64,000 bases of DNA from Mucilaginibacter terrae (GTDB lineage Bacteria; Bacteroidota; Bacteroidia; Sphingobacteriales; Sphingobacteriaceae), in the NCBI RefSeq assembly GCF_031951985.1, contig NZ_JAVLVU010000001.1:4898001-4962000 (forward strand). The letters are read 5' to 3'. The translations under genes were made by a program, and so were the position numbers. The stretch's first letter is position 1. Every line of letters starts with the position of its first letter. The notes under the pieces are model-generated. The model had not been told where the DNA came from. It ran no database searches and saw only the letters and a program-made list of their open reading frames with translations. This document shows positions 44,755 through 53,536 of this stretch, piece after piece.

Positions 44755-45450
44755 ATGATAAAATACAGGTTTATAACCTTTTTAATGGCCTTGGGCTTGC
44801 TAAGCTTTACAGCTTGCGAAAGTAATACCCGCCAGGAAAATACTGATACCAGAGGTGCTGCCGATACCGCTGCACAGGAGCCAGACAATAAGCCCAATAA
44901 AGTTGTGTTGTTTTTTGGCGATAGCCTTACCGCAGGGCATGGTTTAGATGACCCTGCAACCGACTCGTACCCAAGCGTTATTCAGCAGAAAATAAATGAT
45001 GCTAAACTGCATTATACTGTGGTAAACGCAGGCAACAGCGGCGAAACAAGCGCCGGCGGGCGTGCACGCATTGATTGGGTGTTGAAGCAAAAAGTTGACA
45101 TATTTGTGCTCGAACTTGGCGCAAACGACGGCCTGCGCGGAACCCCGGTAAGCGAAACTACCCGTAACCTGCAATTTATTATTGACAAGGTAAAAGCTAA
45201 ATATCCCGAAGCTAAACTGGTAATAGCAGGCATGCAAATGCCGCCAAGCATGGGTGCCGATTATACCAATGGCTTCAAAAATATCTTCCCTAAACTGGCT
45301 CAAAAGAACAATATGATTCTCATTCCCTTTTTATTGGATGGAGTAGGGGGCGTTGCCAAATTAAACCAGGACGATGGTATACACCCAACCCCCGAAGGCG
45401 CAAAAATTGTAGCCGATAACGTGTGGAAGGTTTTAGAAGGAGTATTATAA
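44755..45450 (+). CDS. tesA: TesA-like SGNH esterase, predicted lipoprotein
   Basis: 231 residues from ATG 44755 (a frame from 44743 adds four). A lipoprotein signal LSFTAC anchors it; residues ~50 onward are an SGNH hydrolase like TesA/arylesterase: GDSLTAGHG (Ser), NSGETSAGG, ELGANDGLRG (Asn) and DGIHPTPEG (Asp/His). Substrates would be acyl esters or lysophospholipids. Anchoring as a lipoprotein, rather than a soluble periplasmic enzyme, is different from E. coli TesA. Confidence 0.9.
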   Translation: MIKYRFITFLMALGLLSFTACESNTRQENTDTRGAADTAAQEPDNKPNKVVLFFGDSLTAGHGLDDPATDSYPSVIQQKINDAKLHYTVVNAGNSGETSAGGRARIDWVLKQKVDIFVLELGANDGLRGTPVSETTRNLQFIIDKVKAKYPEAKLVIAGMQMPPSMGADYTNGFKNIFPKLAQKNNMILIPFLLDGVGGVAKLNQDDGIHPTPEGAKIVADNVWKVLEGVL

Positions 45451-45453
45451 CAC

Positions 45454-45488
45454 AAACGCCGCTGTTCAAATTAAGAACAGCGGCGTTT
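45454..45488. terminator. Bidirectional terminator after tesA
   Basis: Perfect 14-bp stem (45454-45467 / 45475-45488), 7-nt loop, between convergent genes. Confidence 0.93.
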
Positions 45489-45507
45489 TTATAGTATACA
45501 TTGAAGA

Positions 45508-46077
45508 TTACTTTTCATCAACATAGCCCGAATAAGATATGGCGTTTTTATTATTACTTATAACCTGTAAGGTAGCATAGCCGCTGGTACTTACATCCAA
45601 TATCATTTTGTTGGTATAACGGGCATCCTTTGGCGTAATTACAATGGTGGTACTTCCCTTTTTGTTGGTTTTACTCTCATAGCCAAACTTGGTTGAGGTA
45701 AATTGAATACCATTATCGGTGTTGGTGCCGTACCCGGCAGCCATAGTTACGCGGCCAAAATAAGGCAAAAATGAAATTACCGAGTCGGGTTTAATGCGTA
45801 CATCATAAGGGTAATTCAAATATATACGCCCCGAACCATCAGGCGCCAGGTTAAAAAAGCGACCGTTAAGTGTGGTCATGGTGCCGCCAAGCGGATCGGC
45901 AAACTGGGCTTTAAAAATATACGCTTTACTATCAAGCAGTTTTTTAACCTCCTCGGCCTTCATGGCTTTGCGGTCTTTGTGAGGCTCTTTTTTAGTAGAA
46001 TCCTGGGTTTGAGCCATAGCAAATGCACCATAGGTAAGCATGCCAGCCAGCACAAGTAAGTATTTGAAACTTTTCAT
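45508..46077 (-). CDS. DUF4251 family secreted protein
   Basis: 189 residues from ATG 46077, which starts a signal peptide (MKSFKYLLVLAG...AMA-QTQ). The body, with KKLLDSKAYIFKAQFADP.GG, DGSGRIYLNYPYDVRIKPDSVISFLPYFGR and GIQFTSTKFGYE, is a DUF4251 domain, found widely in Bacteroidota with unknown function. Short N-terminal charged segment (KKEPHKDRKAMKAEEV) precedes it. Confidence 0.86.
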   Translation of the reverse strand: MKSFKYLLVLAGMLTYGAFAMAQTQDSTKKEPHKDRKAMKAEEVKKLLDSKAYIFKAQFADPLGGTMTTLNGRFFNLAPDGSGRIYLNYPYDVRIKPDSVISFLPYFGRVTMAAGYGTNTDNGIQFTSTKFGYESKTNKKGSTTIVITPKDARYTNKMILDVSTSGYATLQVISNNKNAISYSGYVDEK

Positions 46078-46166
46078 AAGGGTAAATAATTTAGATAAAC
46101 AATAGGTTGAATTGATAAGTATCAATGTCGGTATATTGTTTGACAATCAGTATAGTAGACCTAAAA

Positions 46167-46193
46167 AAAGCTGCCCGGTTTAATGGCCGCTTT
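46167..46193 (-). terminator. Probable terminator of the purM operon
   Basis: Stem AAAGCTGCC / GGCCGCTTT (46167-46175 / 46185-46193, one mismatch), with a U-run on the minus strand (A-run 46163-46169 on plus). Confidence 0.6.
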
Positions 46194-46201
46194 AATTTTT
46201 G

Positions 46202-46903
46202 TTAGTCCTGTTTTTTATAAGTGCCTAACAACTTATCCCATATTATGGTGTAAAAGCCAAAGTTGTGCTCTACATCAGTATGGTGGTTATGATGAAAGGT
46301 AGATGTACCTAAAAGCTTAAACGGTAGTGTATTCCTGATGCGGGCGGGCAGTGGCTCAAAACCCAAATGCCCTATTATGCCAAATAGCACATTAGCAGCC
46401 AGGTAAATAATTACTGCCGGGAAATTGAAATTGTATAAGCTAAGTATGATTAACCATAGCGAGCCAAATCCTAATGTTTCAATGGGATGCAGAACATACA
46501 GATCAATTGGCGAGGGGTTATGATATTGATGATGAAGTTTGTGAATTGCGTTGTAAATAAATGAATGGTGAATGGCATAATGAAAAACATACATGGCCAG
46601 ATCCATTGCTAAAAACAGCAATACAAAATGCGGAATAATAAGGTAGGAGAAGCCGAAGCTAAAGCTAATAAAACCGTATTGACACAGCTTAAAGCCTGCA
46701 TAGGTTATTATGGTATTAATTAGGTTGGTTATGATGAATAGCCTGTATTCTTGTAAGGTGGTTTGGGGTGATGAAATTTTGCTGAATTTAAGAATTAATG
46801 CCCCCAGTAATAACGAAGAAACCGATACCAGTAAATTTTCGGCTAAAAAAATAAGCCATAAACTGGTATCGGTTTGCTGGTGCAAAAAGTTTAAAATATG
46901 CAC
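46202..46903 (-). CDS. Sterol desaturase/fatty-acid hydroxylase superfamily protein
   Basis: 233-residue integral membrane protein with the di-iron His motifs of this superfamily: HYAIHHSF, HKLHHQYHNP and FHHNHHTDVEHNFG. Lipid hydroxylation or desaturation is likely, substrate unknown. It begins 5 nt after the purM stop, on the same transcript, a curious pairing with purine synthesis. Confidence 0.85.
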   Translation of the reverse strand: MHILNFLHQQTDTSLWLIFLAENLLVSVSSLLLGALILKFSKISSPQTTLQEYRLFIITNLINTIITYAGFKLCQYGFISFSFGFSYLIIPHFVLLFLAMDLAMYVFHYAIHHSFIYNAIHKLHHQYHNPSPIDLYVLHPIETLGFGSLWLIILSLYNFNFPAVIIYLAANVLFGIIGHLGFEPLPARIRNTLPFKLLGTSTFHHNHHTDVEHNFGFYTIIWDKLLGTYKKQD

Positions 46904-46908
46904 ATCGG

Positions 46909-48087
46909 TTAGTTATAAACAAACTCGCCAAATTCCGATTTAACGGTTACCTGTTTTTTGCCTTCTTCAACACGGCCAATAATTTGGGCCTCTATGCCAA
47001 AGCTTTGGGTTATGCTGATAATATCTGCGGCAATTTCTTCGGGCACGTATACTTCCATACGGTGGCCCATGTTAAATACCTTGTACATTTCCTGCCAATC
47101 AGTGCCCGATTCCTGCTGAATAAGTTTAAACAGCGGTGGGATAGGGAAAAGGTTATCTTTAACCACATGCACATCATCAACAAAGTGTAATACTTTGGTT
47201 TGCGCGCCGCCGCTGCAATGCACCATGCCATCAATTTGGTTGCGATATTTATCTAAAATTGCTTTAATTACCGGTGCGTAGGTGCGGGTTGGCGATAATA
47301 CCAGTTTACCGGCGGTAACAGTTTTTCCGTTGCCAATATCAATCAGGTCGGTAAGGTTTTTACCGCCCGAAAATACCAGGCTTTCGGGCACGGCCGGGTC
47401 AAAGCTTTCAGGAAATTGCTGGGCCACAGTTTTATTAAACACATCATGACGGGCCGAGGTTAACCCGTTTGAGCCCATGCCGCCGTTATATTCCTTTTCG
47501 TAAGTGGCCTGACCGTATGAGGCCATACCTACAATCACATTTCCGGGTTTAATACGATGGTTTGAAACTACATCCTCACGTTTTAAACGGCAGGTAACGG
47601 TCGAATCAACAATTACGGTACGTACCAAATCGCCCACATCGGCGGTTTCGCCACCGGTTGAGTAAATGCCTATGCCGTAACTGCGCAGCTCTTCTAAAAT
47701 TTCTTCGGTACCGTTAATAATAGCGGCAATAACCTCACCGGGTATCAGGTTTTTGTTACGGCCTATGGTTGAAGACAACAGGATATTATCGGTAGCGCCA
47801 ACGCAAAGCAGATCATCAAGATTCATAATAATGGCGTCCTGGGCAATACCGCGCCAAACCGAAAGGTCGCCGGTTTGTTTCCAGTACACATAAGCCAATG
47901 ATGATTTGGTGCCGGCACCATCGGCGTGCATAATATTACAGTACGCCGGGTCGTTGGTTAATATATCGGGTATTATTTTGCAGAAAGCTTTAGGGTAAAG
48001 GCCTTTATCAATGTTTTTGATGGCCTGATGCACATCGTCTTTAGAGGCCGATACCCCCCGCTGATCGTATCTTTGCTCAGAAATCAT
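46909..48087 (-). CDS. purM: Phosphoribosylformylglycinamidine cyclo-ligase (AIR synthetase)
   Basis: 392 residues; fifth step of purine synthesis, closing FGAM to AIR with ATP. SEQRYDQRGVSASK, HADGAGTKSSLAYVYW and GGETADVGDLVRT are typical of the Bacteroidota form. ATG 48087 (MISEQRYDQ) is preferred over the frame opening at 48093, because TATATTTG sits at 48098-48091 just in front of it, giving a nearly leaderless mRNA. Divergent from the ClC gene; the two promoters overlap. Confidence 0.95.
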   Translation of the reverse strand: MISEQRYDQRGVSASKDDVHQAIKNIDKGLYPKAFCKIIPDILTNDPAYCNIMHADGAGTKSSLAYVYWKQTGDLSVWRGIAQDAIIMNLDDLLCVGATDNILLSSTIGRNKNLIPGEVIAAIINGTEEILEELRSYGIGIYSTGGETADVGDLVRTVIVDSTVTCRLKREDVVSNHRIKPGNVIVGMASYGQATYEKEYNGGMGSNGLTSARHDVFNKTVAQQFPESFDPAVPESLVFSGGKNLTDLIDIGNGKTVTAGKLVLSPTRTYAPVIKAILDKYRNQIDGMVHCSGGAQTKVLHFVDDVHVVKDNLFPIPPLFKLIQQESGTDWQEMYKVFNMGHRMEVYVPEEIAADIISITQSFGIEAQIIGRVEEGKKQVTVKSEFGEFVYN

Positions 48088-48090
48088 GGC

Positions 48091-48098
48091 CAAATATA
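48091..48098 (-). promoter_or_regulatory. -7 element (TAnnTTTG) of purM
   Basis: TATATTTG on the minus strand, 3 nt from ATG 48087; decides the start codon. Confidence 0.65.
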
Positions 48099-48148
48099 CG
48101 GCTTCGGGCTTTAAATTTTGTTACTTTGCTTGCATCGCATACATAACT

Positions 48149-49930
48149 ATGATAAAAAAACTGCTCATTTTAATAAACCAGTGGCGTACGCGTCAGCCTA
48201 CGCAACGTAATTTTTTAATTTATTGCAGTGTATTAGTTGGTTTAGTAGCTGGCCTTGCGTCAGTTGTGCTAAAGTATTTGGTGCATTTTATGGAAGAACT
48301 GAGCCGTAGCATGGCTTTGCAGGTGCCCTATCATTACAGTTATTTGCTATTGCCCGCTTTGGGCATATTGGCAACCGTTGCTTACCAGCATTTAATTAAC
48401 CGTGATAAAATGCAAAAGGGTATAGGCAACATCCTTATGAACATAAAGCGTAACCATGGCAACATTCCGCCCGATAATGCTTACGCGCATTTAATAAGCA
48501 GTTCGTTAACGGTTGGCTTTGGCGGTTCATCGGGTTTGGAGGCTCCTATTGTGGTAACAGGTGCGGCCATTGGCTCAAACGCCGGCCGTTTTTTTAAACT
48601 CAGTGCTTACGAAAAAAAGGTATTGCTTGCCGCTGGTTCGGCTGCGGGTATTGCGGCGGTTTTTAACAGCCCCATTGCCGGGGTGCTTTTTGCGTTGGAG
48701 ATATTACTGGGTGAAATTACCATCCCTACGTTTATTCCATTGCTCATAGCATCGGCTACGGGAGTGGTAGTGGCTAAGTTATTAAACTCGCAGCAACTGT
48801 TTCACCTGGTTACCGAGGGGTGGCTGGTGCAAGCTTTGCCCTTTTATGTAGTACTGGGTGTTTTAAGCGGGTTAATTGCCGTATATATTAATAAGGTAGG
48901 GCACGGGTTGGAGAAAGGCATACTATTAAAGTATAACCGCTACACACGAGCCATTGCCGGTGGGTTAATGCTGGGTGTGCTAATTTTGTTATTTCCGCCT
49001 TTATTGGGCGAGGGGTACCATTATTTGCAGTCTATATTAAACGGTAATATTGATGTGCTCAAAGAGGAATCGTTATATGCCGACTGGCTTTCGGAACCTA
49101 TGGTGATGCTGCTTTTTATTGCCGCACTGGTATTAATTAAAATTATAGCCGCAGGTATTACATTAGGGTCGGGTGGTAATGGCGGTACGTTTGCACCTAC
49201 CATGTTTACCGGCGCGTTTTTAGGCTTGCTGTTGGCCTATGGCGTTAATCAAACTGGGTTGATACATTTAAACACCAGTAATTTTATAGCCGTAGGTATG
49301 GCCGGTGCTTTAAGCGGTGTATTACATGCCCCGTTGACTGCCATATTTTTGATCGCCGAAATTACGGGTGGCTATCTGCTGTTTATTCCGCTGATGGTGG
49401 TATCGGCCATCTCGTACATTATTGCGCGTTTGTTTAATCCGCACAATGCTTACTGGCATACACTCATCCACGAAAAAGATATTCACCCCGATCAGGATTA
49501 CAGTATGTTGAATACCATTAGTCTTAACACATTAATTAACCGTGAGTACACGGCCTTAAAACGGGATATGCCGGTTACGGAATTGTATACCATACTATCG
49601 GCCACTAATGCCAATATATTTGCTGTGCTCAATGCTAATAATGAATTGGAAGGCGTAATTTGGATGGACGAAATTCGCAAGCAGTTATTTAAGGCCAATA
49701 AACCCGATGCCAGGGTTGAAGATATTATGGTAAACCCACCGGCACTCATAAGTTATAACCAGCCGGTAAGCAGCGTAATGAATGTGTTTGATAACCTTGA
49801 CGTATGGCAGCTGCCCGTAATTCAAAACGGCAAATTTATAGGCTTTGTATCAAAATCGGGCTTGTTAAACCAGTACAGGCAGGTAATTATACAGCAACAT
49901 AAGGATGCCGACCTGTTTGCCCGTTCATAG
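48149..49930 (+). CDS. ClC-family anion transporter with CBS domains
   Basis: 593 residues from ATG 48149 (MIKKLLILI); a frame from 48086 overlaps the purM start and is unlikely. About ten membrane helices in residues ~20-430, then two CBS domains (~455-590; MPVTELYTILSATNANIFAVL and MVNPPALISYNQPVSSVMNVF). The gating-Glu motif is GSSGLEAP in place of GREGP, and GGNGGTFAP matches GxFAP. The inner segment is FALEILLGE where ClC-ec1 has FIIEEM, so the usual internal proton Glu appears replaced by Ile. Chloride/proton exchange is therefore uncertain. Confidence 0.9.
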   Translation: MIKKLLILINQWRTRQPTQRNFLIYCSVLVGLVAGLASVVLKYLVHFMEELSRSMALQVPYHYSYLLLPALGILATVAYQHLINRDKMQKGIGNILMNIKRNHGNIPPDNAYAHLISSSLTVGFGGSSGLEAPIVVTGAAIGSNAGRFFKLSAYEKKVLLAAGSAAGIAAVFNSPIAGVLFALEILLGEITIPTFIPLLIASATGVVVAKLLNSQQLFHLVTEGWLVQALPFYVVLGVLSGLIAVYINKVGHGLEKGILLKYNRYTRAIAGGLMLGVLILLFPPLLGEGYHYLQSILNGNIDVLKEESLYADWLSEPMVMLLFIAALVLIKIIAAGITLGSGGNGGTFAPTMFTGAFLGLLLAYGVNQTGLIHLNTSNFIAVGMAGALSGVLHAPLTAIFLIAEITGGYLLFIPLMVVSAISYIIARLFNPHNAYWHTLIHEKDIHPDQDYSMLNTISLNTLINREYTALKRDMPVTELYTILSATNANIFAVLNANNELEGVIWMDEIRKQLFKANKPDARVEDIMVNPPALISYNQPVSSVMNVFDNLDVWQLPVIQNGKFIGFVSKSGLLNQYRQVIIQQHKDADLFARS

Positions 49931-49934
49931 TATT

Positions 49935-51383
49935 TTACAAAACATCATCCCTTAACAAAGGCAGGCTCATGCAATGAAAGCCACCCCGTGCGCGCGACAA
50001 TTCAGACGATGGCATGAGGATGAGCGTGTTGGTCATATCATGCGGTTTTAGTGTGCCCGATTCAAATTGCTGTAAAAGATCGGCTACCTTAATAATAGTA
50101 AACCCGTTTTGTTTAAAAGCTTCAACGGTTTTGTCGTTACGGTCATAGCCTAAAACCACACCATCACGCAGGGCCAGCAGGTTGCACGAATCTGTCCATT
50201 GCTCGCGGGCATCAAACGGGAAGGTGTTGTTACCCGAGTAAATGAAGTTGGTTTTCTCTTTGCTTTGCAAATCGTTAACGCTAACGTCGTTCAGCAAATC
50301 CTCAATACTATCAAAAGTGCGTGGCTTATTCTTGCCAATGCTAAACTGCACGATCTCGGTTTTATCTTTCTGCTTTTTGTCGCCAAACCAGGTTATGGGG
50401 TCTTGCAGGTCTTTATTTAGTTCGGCTTTAGCCAGCGAACCTAACAATACCCAGGTGTTGCGCTTTACCTGCGTAAACACCGTATCAATGTGCATGTAAT
50501 CGCGCTTATGCGGTATTTTAAGGATGGTTACTTTTTCAACCACTTTGTTATCAAACAGTAATTTCACGGCCTCGTGCGCACCGCTAACCGATGTACGCTC
50601 GCTGCAACCTATAATTACATGGTTTGGACTAACCACCATTACATCTCCACCTTCCAAAGTGGTTTTCTCGTCCTGGTCTTTACCGGGGCGTAAAAAATGC
50701 TGTATGGGTTCGGTTATCTCTAAAATATTGTTTTGGTAGGCTTCAAAAATGGGGTGATTAAACAGTATGTAACGGGCTAATAAAGTTTCGCGCGAACGTG
50801 CCTTTTTTGCTGGTTTGTTTAATAGTATATAATTATTAATAGTAATACCAATATCGCGAGAAAAAATAAGATTTGGGATAGGCGCAAAAATCATCTGGTC
50901 TTTGTCTATAGACCCGGAGATGAATATTTTGGCCAGCTCCACCGGCGATATTTCGTTGAGTTGCTGCTGTAAGCGATAGTTACAAGTTTCAATAGCACAA
51001 ACCGATGCCGTAAGCTTTTCGCGTATAACCCGGTCTTCTAAAATATCGGCCAGCAGGGTTTGTATTTCTATTACTTTATCTGATGCATAAAAATCGGCAT
51101 GGTCGGGCTTGTAAAAATTGCGGTCGTTTTCGGTAGTGTCTATATCCGTTAACCTGCCTTGTATTTTACCAGGATCTAAAAAATACAGTAGCAGCTTTAT
51201 ATAATAATCATACTCATTACGGCGCATGGTATCCAGGTGCACAATATCTTCAAATAACCAATCCTGAGCTTTCGAGGGAACCACTTTGCCCAAACCGCTA
51301 TCAGGACTGTGAATTAATAAAGCCCGCAGACGACCAATTTCGGAAGTAACGCTAAGTTTTAATTTATCGGAATGTAGTATCAT
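49935..51383 (-). CDS. Arginine deiminase family protein
   Basis: 482 residues of the guanidine-group-modifying superfamily: arginine to citrulline and ammonia. FSRDIG (Asp), LEGGDVM (Glu), MHIDTVFT (His/Asp) and the final GGFHCMSLPLLRDD with catalytic Cys are intact. It is longer than typical arginine deiminases (~410), with an insert near residues 330-390. Convergent with the ClC gene (4-bp gap) and divergent from argS, whose product also uses arginine. No carbamate kinase or ornithine carbamoyltransferase is nearby, so ADI-pathway ATP formation cannot be claimed. Confidence 0.87.
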   Translation of the reverse strand: MILHSDKLKLSVTSEIGRLRALLIHSPDSGLGKVVPSKAQDWLFEDIVHLDTMRRNEYDYYIKLLLYFLDPGKIQGRLTDIDTTENDRNFYKPDHADFYASDKVIEIQTLLADILEDRVIREKLTASVCAIETCNYRLQQQLNEISPVELAKIFISGSIDKDQMIFAPIPNLIFSRDIGITINNYILLNKPAKKARSRETLLARYILFNHPIFEAYQNNILEITEPIQHFLRPGKDQDEKTTLEGGDVMVVSPNHVIIGCSERTSVSGAHEAVKLLFDNKVVEKVTILKIPHKRDYMHIDTVFTQVKRNTWVLLGSLAKAELNKDLQDPITWFGDKKQKDKTEIVQFSIGKNKPRTFDSIEDLLNDVSVNDLQSKEKTNFIYSGNNTFPFDAREQWTDSCNLLALRDGVVLGYDRNDKTVEAFKQNGFTIIKVADLLQQFESGTLKPHDMTNTLILMPSSELSRARGGFHCMSLPLLRDDVL

Positions 51384-51460
51384 AAGTATTCGGCAGTAGC
51401 ATCAAAGTTATTCAATTATTAATCAATTTAATTATAGGCATGAGGTTAAGCCAATTTAAT

Positions 51461-51468
51461 TAATTTTG
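51461..51468 (+). promoter_or_regulatory. -7 element (TAnnTTTG) of argS
   Basis: TAATTTTG, 4 nt before ATG 51473; predicts a near-leaderless mRNA. Confidence 0.65.
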
Positions 51469-51472
51469 CAAG

Positions 51473-53239
51473 ATGGACTTTATAACCAACGCCGCAGTAC
51501 AAGCTGTTCAGCAATTATATAACACAACTATAACCGCACAAGATGTTAACCTGCAGCAAACCCGCAAAGAGTTTGAAGGGCAAATAACGATAGTAACCTT
51601 TCCGTTTACCAAATTTTCGCGCAAAGGCCCCGAGCAAACCGGGCAGGAAATTGGCGAATACCTGCAAGCTAATGTAGCCGAGGTAGCAGGCTTCAATATC
51701 ATCAAAGGGTTTCTTAATATATCAATTGCCGATAGCTATTGGCTTGCTTTGTTTAATGATACTATTAATCAAGAAAGCTTTGGCGTAGCACCAGCCAATG
51801 GTAAAAAGGTAATGGTTGAGTACTCATCGCCCAACACAAACAAGCCATTGCACCTGGGACACGTGCGTAATAATTTATTAGGCTATTCGGTAGCGGCCAT
51901 TTTAGAGGCAGCGGGGTATGAGGTAATTAAAACTAACCTGGTTAACGACCGCGGTATACATATATGTAAGTCGATGCTGGCCTGGCAATTATTTGGTGAT
52001 GGCGAAACTCCGGAATCAACCGGAATGAAAGGCGACCATTTGGTAGGCAAATATTATGTGGTTTTTGATAAGGAATATAAAAAGCAGATAGACCAGCTTA
52101 AACAAGAAGGTAAAACCGAAGAAGAAGCCAAAAAGCAGGCACCTTTAATATTGCAGGCCCAGCAAATGCTCCAAAAATGGGAAGCCGGCGACGAAGAGGT
52201 GATGAGTCTTTGGAAAACCATGAATACCTGGGTTTATGATGGCTTTGCCAAAACTTACAAAAAGCTGGGAGTAGACTTTGATAAATACTACTACGAAAGC
52301 AACACCTATCTATTAGGTAAAGATATTATTGAGGAAGGCTTGTCAAAAGGCGTTTTCTTTAAAAAGGAAGATGGTTCGGTGTGGATTGATTTAACCGAAG
52401 ATGGCCTTGATCAAAAATTGGTTCTTCGTGCTGATGGTACTTCGGTGTATATAACCCAGGATTTGGGTACTGCCCAACTGAAGTATAACGATTTTGGCAT
52501 GAACGAATCGATATACGTGGTAGGTAACGAACAGGACTATCACTTTAAGGTATTGTTTCTTATTTTGCAAAAATTGGGCAAAAGCTGGGCGCAGGGTTTA
52601 TACCATTTATCATACGGTATGGTTGATCTGCCATCGGGCAAAATGAAATCGCGCGAGGGAACCGTAGTTGATGCCGACGACCTGATTGCCGAGATGGAAC
52701 GCACCGCCAAAGAACAAACCGAGGCTTTGGGCAAAACCGCCGACCTGGCCGAAGATGATAAAGCACACCTATATTATATAATAGGTATGGGCGCACTCAA
52801 ATATTTCCTGTTAAAGGTTGATCCTAAAAAACGTTTACTGTTCGATCCTAACGAATCGGTAGATTTTCAAGGTCATACCGGTCCGTTTATTCAGTACACG
52901 CATGCGCGTATCAAATCGGTACTGGGCAGGGTAGGGGATGCAGCGGCAAATATTGTTTTGCCTGATGTGTTGCATGCCGAGGAAAGAGATCTGATTATAC
53001 TGCAATCACAGTTTCCGGAGGTAATTGCCCTCGCTGCAAAAGATTATAATCCTGCGGCGGTTGCAAACTATGTTTACGAACTGGCAAAAGCGTACAACAA
53101 ATTCTATCACGAACACTCCGTGCTGCAAGCTGAGTCTGATGTTTTGAAAGCTTTTAGAGCTGATTTGTCGAAAAAAACGGCACATATTATTGCAAAAAGT
53201 ATGCAATTATTAGGAATTGAGGTTCCGGAAAGGATGTAA
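51473..53239 (+). CDS. argS: Arginyl-tRNA synthetase
   Basis: 588 residues; charges tRNA-Arg. N-terminal Arg-S additional domain (~1-105), SSPNTNKPLHLGHVRNN with the HIGH-type motif HLGH, the KMSKS-equivalent KMKSREG, and a C-terminal anticodon-binding DALR domain ending GIEVPERM. An insert with many Lys and Glu residues (KKQIDQLKQEGKTEEEAKK) is characteristic of Bacteroidota ArgS. Confidence 0.97.
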   Translation: MDFITNAAVQAVQQLYNTTITAQDVNLQQTRKEFEGQITIVTFPFTKFSRKGPEQTGQEIGEYLQANVAEVAGFNIIKGFLNISIADSYWLALFNDTINQESFGVAPANGKKVMVEYSSPNTNKPLHLGHVRNNLLGYSVAAILEAAGYEVIKTNLVNDRGIHICKSMLAWQLFGDGETPESTGMKGDHLVGKYYVVFDKEYKKQIDQLKQEGKTEEEAKKQAPLILQAQQMLQKWEAGDEEVMSLWKTMNTWVYDGFAKTYKKLGVDFDKYYYESNTYLLGKDIIEEGLSKGVFFKKEDGSVWIDLTEDGLDQKLVLRADGTSVYITQDLGTAQLKYNDFGMNESIYVVGNEQDYHFKVLFLILQKLGKSWAQGLYHLSYGMVDLPSGKMKSREGTVVDADDLIAEMERTAKEQTEALGKTADLAEDDKAHLYYIIGMGALKYFLLKVDPKKRLLFDPNESVDFQGHTGPFIQYTHARIKSVLGRVGDAAANIVLPDVLHAEERDLIILQSQFPEVIALAAKDYNPAAVANYVYELAKAYNKFYHEHSVLQAESDVLKAFRADLSKKTAHIIAKSMQLLGIEVPERM

Positions 53240-53536
53240 AATTAAATTTGGCAAATTTTGTACTGATTAATTGCCACATTTATATTACTAAAAGTTTTTT
53301 AAACGGAATATTGAAAGCGGGTTGCGAAGGCGATACGCTTTTTGCATTTAAAAAAATTAGATATGTGTATTTACTTACACAAATTTCCCCATTTTTAATA
53401 AAAGTGGGCTTTAAATTCTACATTTTTTAAAAAAATGCACTTTTTTTAAAAAAATCTTCAATAATGCTATGAAATATTGTTTGGAATTCATAATTTTCAC
53501 TTTTGAAAACTATTTATTAACTCAAACAATTAACAA
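53240..53536 (+). promoter_or_regulatory. AT-rich upstream region of the susC operon
   Basis: 297 bp. A TTTG (53480-53483) and CACTTTTG (53498-53505, near TAnnTTTG) could be its promoter, with shorter spacing than the consensus. Several A/T runs occur. No clear operator or riboswitch was found; the 60-aa frame in it is unconvincing. Confidence 0.4.

Noticed and set aside
49935-51383. Complete arginine deiminase pathway
   Set aside because: No carbamate kinase or ornithine carbamoyltransferase is in the window, so the pathway cannot be claimed.
53248-53430. A 60-residue frame upstream of susC
   Set aside because: AT-rich non-coding composition, no motif, no promoter element; more likely upstream regulatory DNA.
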